The notes under the pieces were generated by a model. The model worked only from the letters and a program-made list of their open reading frames with translations. It was not told the origin of the DNA and did not search any database. From Bacteroidales bacterium (GTDB taxonomy: Bacteria; Bacteroidota; Bacteroidia; Bacteroidales; P3), in contig JAKSMR010000007.1 of assembly GCA_024400495.1 (NCBI GenBank), positions 1 to 64,000 on the forward strand: DNA of 64,000 bases. Direction: 5' to 3'. Position numbers and translations under genes: made by a program. Of this stretch, positions 7,143 through 15,799 are shown piece after piece; the first letter of the stretch is position 1, and every line of letters begins with the position of its first letter.

Positions 7143-9806
7143 ATGAAAACGTTCAAAAAAGGTTTCGCACTTCTCTTTGCCGCCCTTTTGTTGGGCTCTG
7201 CCGGCTTTGCACAGAACAACAGTCTGGCAAAAAAAGCCGACGAGCTGTTTGCCCTGAACCAGTTCAATGCCGCTCTGGCAAAATATGGAGAGGCATACAA
7301 CAAGATCACCTCCAACAAGGCCGAGAAGAACCGCGTCTATTTCCAGATGGGCGAATGCTACCGTCTGATGAACAACTTCCCCAAGGCCGAACGCGTCTAC
7401 AAGCGCCTCATCAACTCGAAGTACTACACCACCGAGCCCAAGATCTACTTCTACATGGCCGAGATGTACCGCTTCGAGAACCGCTTCGACGATGCCGACG
7501 AATACTACGCCAAATACCTCGAGCTGGTGCCCGAAGACCAGCATGCGGCAGCACGCAAGAGCTCGCTCATCTACGTCAACCAGCTCTTCATGGCTCGCAC
7601 ACGCCACAATATCGTCAAGCTCGACGACTGGAGCACCGACTTCAACGACTGGGCCATCCGCTTCATAGGCGACGACACCAGCCAGCTCGTCTTCACCTCC
7701 TCCCGCTTCACCGGCGAGGACGCAGAGAAACACGACGCCTGGACAGGCCAGAACTTCTCCGACCTCTTCTACGTCTTCCAAGACCGCAACAGCCATTGGA
7801 CCACCGAGCCCGAGCTCTACGACCGCACCAAGAAGATCAACTCCGGCGTCAACGAAGGTGAAGGCTGCTTCAGCCCCGACGGACGCGACCTCTACTTCTC
7901 CCGTTGCGACCAGCGCAAGAACCAGACCCTCGGCTGCCACGTCTACTTCACCACCAAAGGCTCTGCCGACGTGAAAGCCGCCAAAGGTGCCAAAAAGAAG
8001 AAAGACGACGAGAACAACGGCGAATGGCAAGACCCCGTACGCCTCAACCTCGGCGACACCGCCTACAACTTCCTCTACCCCGCCATCTCCCGTGACGGAC
8101 TCACCCTCTACTTCTCCTCCGACATGCCCGGCGGCAAAGGCGACTACGACCTCTGGATGGTGACCCGCAAAAGCAAAGACGACGACTGGGGACGCCCCGT
8201 CAACCTCGGCAGCCAGATCAACACCGCCGGCCGCGAAGTCTTCCCCATCCTGCGCAACGACTCCACCCTCTACTTCTCCTCCAACGGCCTTCCCGGCGTA
8301 GGTGGTCTCGACATCTTCGTCACCACCAAGAACGGCCGCCGCTGGACCGCACCCAAGAACCTCGGCATCCCCATCAACTCCTCCTACGACGAGATGAGCA
8401 TCGTCTTCTACCCCAAAGGCGACTACGACATGGAAGAGCGCGGCTACTTCTCCTCCAACCGCCCCTTCGCCGACCCCCACAGCAAAGAAACCGACAAGAA
8501 AGGCAAAGAGACCCCTCCCATCAACGACGACCTCTTCTACTTCGAACTTCCTCCCCTGCTCTACAGCATCGAAGGAACAGTCCGCGACGAGAAATCCATG
8601 CAGCTCATGGAACACGTGAAAGTGCGCCTCGTCGGCTCCAACAACACCCAATATGAGACCTACACCAACAAACAAGGCTTCTACCGCTTCGAGAACGACG
8701 TAGTGAAGAAAGACGTCGTCTACAAACTCTACCTCTCCAAAGTAGACTACTTCTCCATCGAAGGCTCCGAAAGCACCTGCGGCTACAACACCGACAAAGA
8801 CATCGTACACGATTTCCGCATGGAACCCGTCCCCAAACAGGCCGTCGTTCTGCCCGAAATCCGCTACGACCTCTCCAAGTGGGACCTCAAAGAAGAGTTC
8901 ATGGACTCCCTCATGGACCTCTATCTCGTGATGATGAACAACCCCAACATCGTAGTTGAGCTCCGCGCCCATACCGACTGCCGTCCCTACATCGGCCTCA
9001 CCAACGACACCCTCTCCCAGCGCCGCGCACAAAGCGTAGTCGACTACCTCGTAAGCCGCGGCATCGAGCCCGAACGACTGGTAGCCAAAGGCTATGCCGA
9101 GCGCGTTCCCCGCACCCTAGAAAAAGACGTCATCGTACGCGTCAACGGCACCCCCTACCGCTTCAGCAAAGGCCAGACCCTCGAATGCGACTACATCATG
9201 GGCCTCCCCGGCGCCGACCGACAGGAAGCAGCACACATGCTCAACCGCCGCATGGAATTCCTCATCCTCCGCACCGACTTCGTCTCCAAGAAACTCATCG
9301 ACAACCTCGCCTCCGAGACCGCCATCGTCAAGCAGACCGAAGACGGTAAAGTCATCGACCTCGTCAACAAACCAGCCTCCGAAAGCACCAACAGCGCCAT
9401 CATCATCCACGACGAAGGCGTAGTGCCCGCCACCATGATCTCCTCCGCCAAAGGCGAGATCGCATGCATCATCAACGGCAGCCAGATGCCCATGCTCATT
9501 GACGAACGCTACAGCGAACCCGTAGCCATGAGCTGGGAAGAAGCCATGAACTTCCTCTACCAGCGCCGCATCACCAAAGAAGACTTCCCCAATCGCGACA
9601 ACGCTTTCGACCCCGAAGGCAACATCCTCGACAAAGCAACCATCATCTTCAAAGACATGGTCATCGGCCAGAAACACGCCCACAACGTAGAAGTGGTAGT
9701 AGTGAAAGGCATCGACTACAAATTCATCATCAACAAAGTCGGCCTCAACCAGTTCGGCCCCTATGAGTTTGACAAACAGCGCGCCAAGCTCATCTGGAAA
9801 GACTAA
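7143..9806 (+). CDS. PorE-like T9SS envelope protein (TPR, PD40 propeller, CRD, OmpA)
   Basis: The 887-residue protein has a signal peptide (LLGSAGFA, cleavage near 23), TPR-like helices (about 27-130), a PD40/WD40-like beta-propeller (about 150-450, repeated LYFSSDMPGG, LYFSSNGLPG and DIFVTT motifs), a carboxypeptidase-regulatory-like domain (about 472-560) and an OmpA-like peptidoglycan-binding domain (about 565-715: LRAHTD, SQRRAQSVVDYL, GYAE, NRRMEF). This order is that of PorE of Porphyromonas gingivalis, which anchors the type IX secretion machine to peptidoglycan. About 170 residues follow the OmpA domain and are not part of the PorE plan I know. Related OmpA/PD40 proteins without a T9SS role also exist, so PorE is a likely call rather than a certain one. 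Confidence 0.8.
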   Translation: MKTFKKGFALLFAALLLGSAGFAQNNSLAKKADELFALNQFNAALAKYGEAYNKITSNKAEKNRVYFQMGECYRLMNNFPKAERVYKRLINSKYYTTEPKIYFYMAEMYRFENRFDDADEYYAKYLELVPEDQHAAARKSSLIYVNQLFMARTRHNIVKLDDWSTDFNDWAIRFIGDDTSQLVFTSSRFTGEDAEKHDAWTGQNFSDLFYVFQDRNSHWTTEPELYDRTKKINSGVNEGEGCFSPDGRDLYFSRCDQRKNQTLGCHVYFTTKGSADVKAAKGAKKKKDDENNGEWQDPVRLNLGDTAYNFLYPAISRDGLTLYFSSDMPGGKGDYDLWMVTRKSKDDDWGRPVNLGSQINTAGREVFPILRNDSTLYFSSNGLPGVGGLDIFVTTKNGRRWTAPKNLGIPINSSYDEMSIVFYPKGDYDMEERGYFSSNRPFADPHSKETDKKGKETPPINDDLFYFELPPLLYSIEGTVRDEKSMQLMEHVKVRLVGSNNTQYETYTNKQGFYRFENDVVKKDVVYKLYLSKVDYFSIEGSESTCGYNTDKDIVHDFRMEPVPKQAVVLPEIRYDLSKWDLKEEFMDSLMDLYLVMMNNPNIVVELRAHTDCRPYIGLTNDTLSQRRAQSVVDYLVSRGIEPERLVAKGYAERVPRTLEKDVIVRVNGTPYRFSKGQTLECDYIMGLPGADRQEAAHMLNRRMEFLILRTDFVSKKLIDNLASETAIVKQTEDGKVIDLVNKPASESTNSAIIIHDEGVVPATMISSAKGEIACIINGSQMPMLIDERYSEPVAMSWEEAMNFLYQRRITKEDFPNRDNAFDPEGNILDKATIIFKDMVIGQKHAHNVEVVVVKGIDYKFIINKVGLNQFGPYEFDKQRAKLIWKD

Positions 9807-9845
9807 TCCCCCCCGCACACACAACGTGTGCATATCCCCCCCGAG

Positions 9846-9880
9846 CAGCAGCAGCCAATCATGGCCGCTGCTGTTTGTTT
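9846..9880 (+). terminator. Intrinsic terminator after PorE-like gene
   Basis: CAGCAGC (9846-9852) with inner GCC pairs with GGC and GCTGCTG (9867-9873), followed by a T-rich stretch TTTGTTTT. Confidence 0.65.
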
Positions 9881-9945
9881 TACAAAGCCACCTTAACATC
9901 ATTTAACACCACCTAACAGACAATAAAACACAACATTTTGCGTTA

Positions 9946-9953
9946 TATATTTG
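9946..9953 (+). promoter_or_regulatory. Putative -7 box (TATATTTG) for the DUF2147 gene
   Basis: TATATTTG matches TAnnTTTG about 48 bases before ATG 10001. No TTG is correctly spaced upstream. Confidence 0.4.
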
Positions 9954-10000
9954 TTAAAAACAATGCAAGAAAACCACCCCTTCCGATACATAATAATACT

Positions 10001-10459
10001 ATGAAACAGATAAAAAACATTCTTCTAGCCCTTCTCCTCCTGCTTAGTGGAAGCGCGATGGCGCAAGATGCCGCATCAAAGATACTGGGCACCTATAAAG
10101 TCCCCTCTCCCTTCACCGACGACATCGCAAAAGTGAAGATTACCCAAAGCAAAAACGGAACCTATTCGGGACGCATCGTATGGGTCAACAAACCCAACAA
10201 AGAAGACGGAACCCCCGTGACCGACGAGAAGAACCCCGACCCCAAGCTACGCACACGGAAAGCTACCGAGATCGTGATGTTCTGGAACCTAAGGTACGAC
10301 AAAGAAGAATGGGTGGCAGGAATACTCTACGACCCCTATAGCGGGAAGAAATTCGGCGTGAAGTTCTCCCTAGAGAAGAACGGGAAAGACCTTAAAGCCC
10401 GCTACTACAAAGGGAAACCCGCTTTCGGCATCAACGCCACCTGGACCAAGGAAAGCTAG
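10001..10459 (+). CDS. DUF2147-family exported protein
   Basis: The 152-residue protein has a signal peptide (ILLALLLLLSGSAMA, cleaved before Gln) and one small beta-rich domain, with ILGTYKVPS near the mature N-terminus and GRIVWVNKPN, PKLRTRK, WVAGILYDPYSGK and later motifs that fit DUF2147. The family is probably lipocalin-like and its role is unknown. I chose ATG 10001 because it directly precedes the signal peptide; the in-frame upstream ATG-like extension would overlap the probable promoter. It follows the PorE-like gene but appears to have its own promoter and terminator. Confidence 0.82.
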   Translation: MKQIKNILLALLLLLSGSAMAQDAASKILGTYKVPSPFTDDIAKVKITQSKNGTYSGRIVWVNKPNKEDGTPVTDEKNPDPKLRTRKATEIVMFWNLRYDKEEWVAGILYDPYSGKKFGVKFSLEKNGKDLKARYYKGKPAFGINATWTKES

Positions 10460-10524
10460 AAACCCTTCCAGAAAGAAAATGAAAAAACAACCCTAACAAA
10501 AACCAACCGAAAAACCTGATAACT

Positions 10525-10596
10525 ATGATAACAACGATAGTCCTCCTGATCTTACGCCACATGCGTAAGAAACGACAACAGCAGGAACAAGAATGA
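10525..10596 (+). CDS. Possible 23-residue membrane microprotein
   Basis: ATG 10525 opens a frame encoding MITTIVLLILRHM then RKKRQQQEQE, a short hydrophobic segment followed by a basic, Gln-rich tail, ending in TGA just before a strong terminator hairpin. The layout (one membrane helix plus charged tail, inside the transcribed 3' region of the DUF2147 gene) is that of a small membrane peptide. Nothing else supports translation, so it may be chance. Confidence 0.25.
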   Translation: MITTIVLLILRHMRKKRQQQEQE

Positions 10597-10622
10597 ACCT
10601 CCTCTTCAGAGAGGATAAAGAA

Positions 10623-10656
10623 AAAGGGGACGGAACCACAAGTTCTTCCCCTTTAT
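10623..10656 (+). terminator. Intrinsic terminator after DUF2147 gene
   Basis: AAAGGGGA (10623-10630) pairs with TCCCCTTT (10647-10654), with an inner GAAC/GTTC pairing. Downstream, 10704-10718 carries the solo TCAGAGGTTACCTTA string. Confidence 0.7.
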
Positions 10657-10728
10657 TATTTCATTTACAGGCAGCCCCTAAGAATCAATCTTTCCAGAGT
10701 CCTTCAGAGGTTACCTTATGCACTATGG

Positions 10729-11319
10729 CTATAGCTCGATAACCATATGGTTTTCTCTTGCCAGACGACGGAGGTTGAGCGTTGCATAACGCATACGACC
10801 CAAAGCAGTATTGATACTTACATTAGTTTTTTCTGCAATCTCTCTATAGTCGCATTTACCATAGAGACGCAGAATGACTACACGACGTTGCTCCGGAGGA
10901 AGCAACTTGATAAGTTTGCGAACATTAATACTGGTCTGCTTGCTGATGATCTCTTTTTCGGCATTATCGCCTTCAAGCTTCAGGTTGTCAATCAGATCGC
11001 CATCGGGTCTGTTGGCCACGAGAGGCATCTTGCTCTGACGGCGGAAATAGTCAACAATCTGGTTGTGAGCAATTCTCATCACCCAGTTGATGAATCTGTT
11101 CTCGTCTCTGTAGAGACCATTGCTGATAGTGTAAACCACTTTGTAGAAAGTGTCCTGGAAGATATCTTCCGCAGCTTCCTTCTCTTTTACTACCGAGAGG
11201 ATATAACCGTACACCTTGGTCTGATATCTGTCGAGCAGGATATCAAAACATTCGCAGTTGCCCTCTCTATAAAGAGAAATCAACTCGTTGTCGCTCAATG
11301 TGCATGTTGTTATGTCCAT
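10729..11319 (-). CDS. ECF-type RNA polymerase sigma factor
   Basis: The 196-residue sigma-70 family protein has region 2 at about 20-90 (DILLDRYQTKVYGYIL, AAEDIFQDTF, INWVMRIAHNQIVDYFRR) and region 4 at about 130-190 (LLPPEQRRVVILRLYGKCDY, IAEKTNVSINTALGRMRYA). No anti-sigma gene is adjacent. The sequence style resembles the stand-alone ECF factors of Bacteroidales, the group that includes SigP, which acts with PorX/PorY to drive T9SS genes in P. gingivalis. That link is inference, helped by the PorE-like gene 0.9 kb away. A good promoter lies upstream at 11418-11449. Confidence 0.88.
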   Translation of the reverse strand: MDITTCTLSDNELISLYREGNCECFDILLDRYQTKVYGYILSVVKEKEAAEDIFQDTFYKVVYTISNGLYRDENRFINWVMRIAHNQIVDYFRRQSKMPLVANRPDGDLIDNLKLEGDNAEKEIISKQTSINVRKLIKLLPPEQRRVVILRLYGKCDYREIAEKTNVSINTALGRMRYATLNLRRLARENHMVIEL

Positions 11320-11417
11320 ATTACTTTTATTTAATGTTAAACCTGATAGTAATGTTTCGATAGACTAAGATTTTAAGTTAGACACAAGTGGCAATGTTTA
11401 CCACACAAATTCGAGTG

Positions 11418-11449
11418 CAAAAGTACAACTTTTTTTTGATATAAACAAA
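11418..11449 (-). promoter_or_regulatory. Bacteroidota-type promoter of the ECF sigma gene
   Basis: On the minus strand, TTTG (11449-11446), 20 bases, then TACTTTTG (11425-11418), an exact TAnnTTTG match. It gives a 5' leader of about 90 bases before the sigma start. Confidence 0.7.
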
Positions 11450-11543
11450 GCTGCATCACATTTTTTTTCACATAGGTACGTTGAAAACCTATTTTATTGT
11501 GTTATATAGCAAATTTTTATGTTAAAAAACGAATTTTAACATT

Positions 11544-12473
11544 TTATGCTTTTTTCGCCTTTTCGAAGAGGGAACATACCTCTTCAACCTTCTTTTCCAT
11601 AGGAAGAAGGCCATCAATCCAATGAATTTCGATACCTTGACGCTCCATTCTACGGAACCAGGTCATCTGTCTCTTGGAGAAACGGCGGATATCGGTATAC
11701 AGGTCGCGATACATATCCTCATAGGTACATTCGCCCTGGATGAATCGGGTCAGATGCTTATATTCCAAACCGTATTTCAGCAATCGTGCAGGAGGTACAC
11801 CTTGATCCAACAGACGTCTGACCTCATCCACCATACCCTCCTCCAGACGCTGGCGGAGACGGATGCCTATACGCTCGATTACCACCTCGCGGGGATATAG
11901 GACGCCTACGAGGACATGCTTCATTTCGGGTATACGTACATGTTTGTCGGGATGTTTGAGAGCGAACTCCTGAATCTCGAGGGCACGTATCAGACGCTCA
12001 CGGGTCTCGGTGTCGGTATGGTTGTGGAGCTTGATATAGGAAGCGAGCCGTTGTGTCAGCTCCTCGTCGCTGAAAGGCTCAAGACTCTTGCGATATTCGG
12101 GATCTATAGGGGCATCTGCCAACTCGTATCCCTTCACGACACTTTCCACATATAGGCCTGTCCCTCCACAAAGGATGGGCTGGCGGCCCGATGCCGTTAT
12201 GGAGTTGAAAGCCTGGATAAAATCGTTTTGGAACTGATAGACGTTATATTCATATCCAGCCTCGTGGATATCTATGAGGTGATGGGGGATTTCCACTCCA
12301 TTCACCACATATTCCTTCAGGTCTTTTCCTGTGCCGATATCCATCCCACGGAATACTTGACGCGAGTCGGCGCTAATTATCTCTCCTCCCAAACGGAGTG
12401 CCATCTCGACTGCCAGAGAGGTTTTTCCACATGCAGTAGGGCCGGTAATAGTGAGAAGAGTGGGTGTTTCCAT
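11544..12473 (-). CDS. miaA: tRNA dimethylallyltransferase MiaA
   Basis: MiaA adds a dimethylallyl group to A37 of tRNAs that read UNN codons. The 309-residue protein starts with the P-loop GPTACGKTS (11-19), followed by DSRQVFRGMDIGTGK (36-50), which includes the catalytic Asp and the substrate-binding segment. FSKRQMTWFRRM near the C-terminus is the tRNA-binding signature. Length is typical. It lies 68 bases after the upstream NamZ-like gene on the same strand, so the two may be co-transcribed. Confidence 0.95.
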   Translation of the reverse strand: METPTLLTITGPTACGKTSLAVEMALRLGGEIISADSRQVFRGMDIGTGKDLKEYVVNGVEIPHHLIDIHEAGYEYNVYQFQNDFIQAFNSITASGRQPILCGGTGLYVESVVKGYELADAPIDPEYRKSLEPFSDEELTQRLASYIKLHNHTDTETRERLIRALEIQEFALKHPDKHVRIPEMKHVLVGVLYPREVVIERIGIRLRQRLEEGMVDEVRRLLDQGVPPARLLKYGLEYKHLTRFIQGECTYEDMYRDLYTDIRRFSKRQMTWFRRMERQGIEIHWIDGLLPMEKKVEEVCSLFEKAKKA

Positions 12474-12541
12474 ATTGTCAGACGGGAGGGATGATGGGCG
12501 TTTATAGGTGCAACGGATTTGTTTCTGCTTGCCGGAATAAA

Positions 12542-13768
12542 TTATTTATAAATCAGATATCTGCTACGGATGAGACTAAACTGCTTCAGTTCTCTCTGCC
12601 AAGAGTTTCTGATAGCATCCTCGGGGACGAACTTCTCAATCTGTTTGCGAAGGGTTGCTGTTCCTGCCAGCTTGGAAAAGAAATCGTTTTTGAGGAAGAA
12701 GTCGCTGCGGGGATTAGTGTAGCGATACATGGTGATGAGGTAGGAGAGATCAATCTGAGGGAGCGGCTTTGCGCTACGAAGGTCAAGACCCCTGCAGAGC
12801 TGCTCCTTGAAAGGAGGGTTCTCACTCACGCCAGGGATAGCCACAGGAGTGAAGGTAAACGGTTTTGAACCATGGTAATTCGGTGTTCCAAGAAGTTCGA
12901 AAGGCCACTTGGTTCCACGTCCAACACTAACATTAGTACCTTCAAAGAGGCAAAGACTTGGGTAGAGCTTTATGGCGTGGTCGTTCTGCAGATTAGGAGA
13001 AGGAGCGACGGGAAGAGCATACGGAGTAGCATGCGTATAATGCTGTAGCTCCACCACAGTAAGCGAAAACTTCCGGATACGTTGAGCATAGGTAGCGGAG
13101 TCTAATTGTTTCCATGTGTCCTTTTCAGTAGTCATCCACAACCATCTCTCCCCAAACACCATCTTCCCGTATTCGCCGATAGTCATACCATAAACGATAG
13201 GAACGGGATGCATGCCCACAAACGACTTGTACTGCGCCTTGAGCACAGGGCCGTCCACATAATGAGCGTTAGGATTGGGGCGGTCAAGTATCACCAACGG
13301 GACATTAGCCTCGGCGCAGGCTTCCATCACATAGGTAAGAGTTGAAATATAGGTGTAGAAGCGGCAGCCCACATCCTGCAGATCGAAGAGCACGAGGTCT
13401 ATACCCTTGAGCTGCTCAAGCGAAGGTTTCTTGTTCTTGCCATAGAGAGAGATGATAGGTATTCCGGTCCTGGCATCCTTGCCGTCCTGAACTCTGGCAC
13501 CAGCTTCAGCTTGACCCCGAAAACCATGTTCAGGGCAGAATATGGTTGTAATCCTCACCCCTTTTGCCCTAAGCGTATCAACCAGATGAGTGTTGTTCTC
13601 CCCCACGACGGAAGTCTGATTGCCGACGATGCCGATTTTGCCCTTTTTCAACGTCTCCCATACGGGAAGGCTGGTGTCAGAGAGCAAGTGCTCGGCTCCG
13701 GTAACGATCGTGTCCTGAGCAAAGGAAAACAGAGGGAGCAGGAAGAGAAGAAGTATCAGTCGTTTCAT
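12542..13768 (-). CDS. DUF1343 / NamZ-type exo-N-acetylmuramidase family protein
   Basis: The 408-residue protein has a signal peptide (LILLLFLLPLFSFA) and one DUF1343 domain over most of its length: GKIGIVGNQTSV, FCPEHGFRG, LVLFDLQDVGCRFYTYISTL, LDRPNPN, VYGMTIGEYGKM and EGTNVSVGRGT. Family members include Bacillus subtilis NamZ and Tannerella forsythia proteins that remove N-acetylmuramic acid from peptidoglycan fragments. A periplasmic role in cell-wall turnover or recycling is likely. Whether this one is catalytic is not shown by sequence alone. Confidence 0.88.
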   Translation of the reverse strand: MKRLILLLFLLPLFSFAQDTIVTGAEHLLSDTSLPVWETLKKGKIGIVGNQTSVVGENNTHLVDTLRAKGVRITTIFCPEHGFRGQAEAGARVQDGKDARTGIPIISLYGKNKKPSLEQLKGIDLVLFDLQDVGCRFYTYISTLTYVMEACAEANVPLVILDRPNPNAHYVDGPVLKAQYKSFVGMHPVPIVYGMTIGEYGKMVFGERWLWMTTEKDTWKQLDSATYAQRIRKFSLTVVELQHYTHATPYALPVAPSPNLQNDHAIKLYPSLCLFEGTNVSVGRGTKWPFELLGTPNYHGSKPFTFTPVAIPGVSENPPFKEQLCRGLDLRSAKPLPQIDLSYLITMYRYTNPRSDFFLKNDFFSKLAGTATLRKQIEKFVPEDAIRNSWQRELKQFSLIRSRYLIYK

Positions 13769-13798
13769 CTTGTATTAGGGACTGTGGGGTTAGTGATA

Positions 13799-13842
13799 AA
13801 AGGAAGTGGACTGACCGCAGCTTTATGCCGTCCACTTCCTTT
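13799..13842 (-). terminator. Terminator downstream of clpP-dut
   Basis: AAAGGAAGTGGAC (13799-13811) pairs with GTCCACTTCCTTT (13830-13842), 13 bp, with T-runs on the minus-strand side. It lies between dut and the NamZ-like gene and ends the dut transcript. Confidence 0.8.
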
Positions 13843-13871
13843 ATGAAGGGCTGTCGGAAATAATATCCTGT

Positions 13872-14309
13872 TTATTTCACGCCTGTGTGGCCGAAGCCGC
13901 CGGCTCCACGTTCGGTCTCACTAAGCTCGATAGCCTCTTGCCATTCAGCACGCTCGTGACGAGCGACGACCATCTGGGCTATACGTTCTCCGTCGTTGAT
14001 GACAAAATCCTCGGCAGAGAGATTAATGAGGATAACGCAGATCTCACCACGGTAATCGGCGTCGATAGTGCCCGGAGAGTTGAGCACGGTGATACCTTTC
14101 TTGAGTGCCAGTCCGCTGCGGGGGCGGACCTGAGCCTCGTGGCCTTCAGGCAGCTCGATATAAAGACCAGTCTTCACCATAGCTCGCTCCATAGGTTTGA
14201 GGACAATGGGGCCATCGGGAAGGAAAGCTTTGAGGTCGAGGCCTGCCGAGAGAGGAGTCTCGTACTGAGGCAGGGGATGATGGGACTTATTGATGACTTT
14301 GATTATCAT
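13872..14309 (-). CDS. dut: Deoxyuridine triphosphatase (dUTPase)
   Basis: The enzyme hydrolyses dUTP to dUMP and pyrophosphate, keeping uracil out of DNA and feeding dTMP synthesis. The 145-residue trimeric-type enzyme has all five motifs: SAGLDLKA (21-28), RPRSGLA (62-68), [11 protein letters not shown] (80-90, catalytic Asp), ERIAQMVV (108-115) and the flexible C-terminal [10 protein letters not shown] (134-143). It begins 2 bases after the clpP stop, so the two genes form one transcript and translation is probably coupled. Confidence 0.96.
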   Translation of the reverse strand: MIIKVINKSHHPLPQYETPLSAGLDLKAFLPDGPIVLKPMERAMVKTGLYIELPEGHEAQVRPRSGLALKKGITVLNSPGTIDADYRGEICVILINLSAEDFVINDGERIAQMVVARHERAEWQEAIELSETERGAGGFGHTGVK

Positions 14310-14311
14310 GG

Positions 14312-14998
14312 TTACTGGATTTTCTTAGTGAGTACCTCGTCAACCATGCCATAAGCCTTAGCCTCTTCTGCTGTCATCCAGTAGTCGCGGTCGGCATCTT
14401 TCCATACAGACTCGAAGTCTTTGCCGCTGTGGTTGGCGATGATCTCATAGAGCTCCTTCTTGAGTTTCTGGATTTCACGGACGGTGATCTCCATATCGGT
14501 AGCCTGTCCTTCGGCGCCACCCATAGGCTGGTGGATCATCACGCGGCTGTGGGGGAGAGCGCAACGCATACCTTTCTCGCCAGCGCAGAGCAGCACGCTA
14601 GCCATCGAAGCAGCCAGACCGGTGCAGATGGTAGCCACACGGGGCTGGATATATTGCATCGTGTCGTAGATTCCAAGACCGGCATAGACGCTGCCTCCGG
14701 GAGAGTTGAGGTAGATCTGGATATCTTTCTCGCTGTCCACGCTCTCGAGGAAGAGGAGCTGAGCCTGGATAACGTTAGAGGTGTAGTCGTCGATAGCGGT
14801 GCCGAGGAAGATGATACGGTCCATCATCAGGCGGGAGAACACGTCCATCTGAGCCACATTGAGCTGACGTTCTTCAACGATGTAGGGAGTGAGTGAACTC
14901 TGGATACCGAGCTTGCTGTTTATAGCAGAGGTATATTTCTGGAAGGTGGTGCTGCTGATGCCACAATGCTTGGTGGCGAATTTTTCGAATTCTGTCAT
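14312..14998 (-). CDS. clpP: ATP-dependent Clp protease proteolytic subunit
   Basis: ClpP is the serine peptidase core that works with ClpX/ClpA-type ATPases. The 228-residue protein has the catalytic triad Ser131 ([11 protein letters not shown]), His156 (MIHQPMGG) and Asp205 ([11 protein letters not shown]). About 35 residues precede the mature domain, somewhat longer than the E. coli propeptide. It is followed directly by dut and preceded by trmD, which ends 15 bases upstream. ClpX is not adjacent, unlike in proteobacteria. Confidence 0.95.
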   Translation of the reverse strand: MTEFEKFATKHCGISSTTFQKYTSAINSKLGIQSSLTPYIVEERQLNVAQMDVFSRLMMDRIIFLGTAIDDYTSNVIQAQLLFLESVDSEKDIQIYLNSPGGSVYAGLGIYDTMQYIQPRVATICTGLAASMASVLLCAGEKGMRCALPHSRVMIHQPMGGAEGQATDMEITVREIQKLKKELYEIIANHSGKDFESVWKDADRDYWMTAEEAKAYGMVDEVLTKKIQ

Positions 14999-15013
14999 AT
15001 TTCGTTGTTTTTT

Positions 15014-15706
15014 TTATTTCTGCGATTGATATTTCTTGTAGAGTTCCGGGCGACGCTCCTTAGTACGTTCAAGAGCCTGTTCATAGCGCCACTGTTCGAT
15101 TTTGGCATGGTTGCCCGAAAGGAGGATATCGGGCACCTTCCATCCGCGGAACTCAGGTGGGCGTGTATACTCGGGAGGAGCCACCAGTCCATCCTGGAAA
15201 GAGTCACTCAGGGCCGACTGCTCGTCGCCGATTACGCCGGGCACGAGGCGTATAACACTATCAGCTATAACCGCTGTAGCCAGTTCGCCACCCGTCAGCA
15301 CATAGTCGCCAATGGAGATCTCCTTGGTGATGAAATGCTCGCGCACACGTTCGTCGATGCCTTTATAATGGCCGCAGAGGATCATCAGATTCTCCTTAAG
15401 CGAGAGTTCGTTGCTCATCCCTTGGTTAAGCATCTCGCCATCGGGGGCGGTGTAAATAACCTCGTCGTAGTGACGCTCCTTCTGGAGGCCTTCGATGCAG
15501 TTGACCAGAGGTTCTACAGCCATCAGCATTCCGGCTTTCCCACCATAGGGATAGTCGTCGACGCTGCCATATTTGGTGAGCGAGTAGTCGTGCAGGTCGT
15601 GGAAATGCACCTCCACCAGCCCTTTCTTCTGAGCTCTCGCCAGTATAGACTCCTGGAAGAACATATTCATCATGTTGGGGAAGAGGGTGAGGATATCGAG
15701 GCGCAT
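15014..15706 (-). CDS. trmD: tRNA (guanine-N1)-methyltransferase TrmD
   Basis: TrmD methylates G37 next to the anticodon, preventing +1 frameshifting. The 230-residue SPOUT protein has DILTLFPNM at its N-terminus, DDYPYGG, the knot signatures [12 protein letters not shown] and [14 protein letters not shown], and the tRNA-binding YTRPPEF. It is separated from its usual ribosomal partners (rpsP, rimM, rplS) and sits just upstream of clpP (15 bases), probably in the same transcript. Confidence 0.95.
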   Translation of the reverse strand: MRLDILTLFPNMMNMFFQESILARAQKKGLVEVHFHDLHDYSLTKYGSVDDYPYGGKAGMLMAVEPLVNCIEGLQKERHYDEVIYTAPDGEMLNQGMSNELSLKENLMILCGHYKGIDERVREHFITKEISIGDYVLTGGELATAVIADSVIRLVPGVIGDEQSALSDSFQDGLVAPPEYTRPPEFRGWKVPDILLSGNHAKIEQWRYEQALERTKERRPELYKKYQSQK

Positions 15707-15799
15707 GTCTTATGGTTGTTTGGGTTTGTTTCTTTAATGTTGTTTGGATAAATGGTGCCAGATGTCATCAGCCCACCATAGACCGAACACAAAAGGATA

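Noticed and set aside
7044..9032. A 662-codon minus-strand frame opposite the PorE-like gene
   Set aside because: Antisense shadow; Val/Gly/Phe/Ala repeats and no initiation context.
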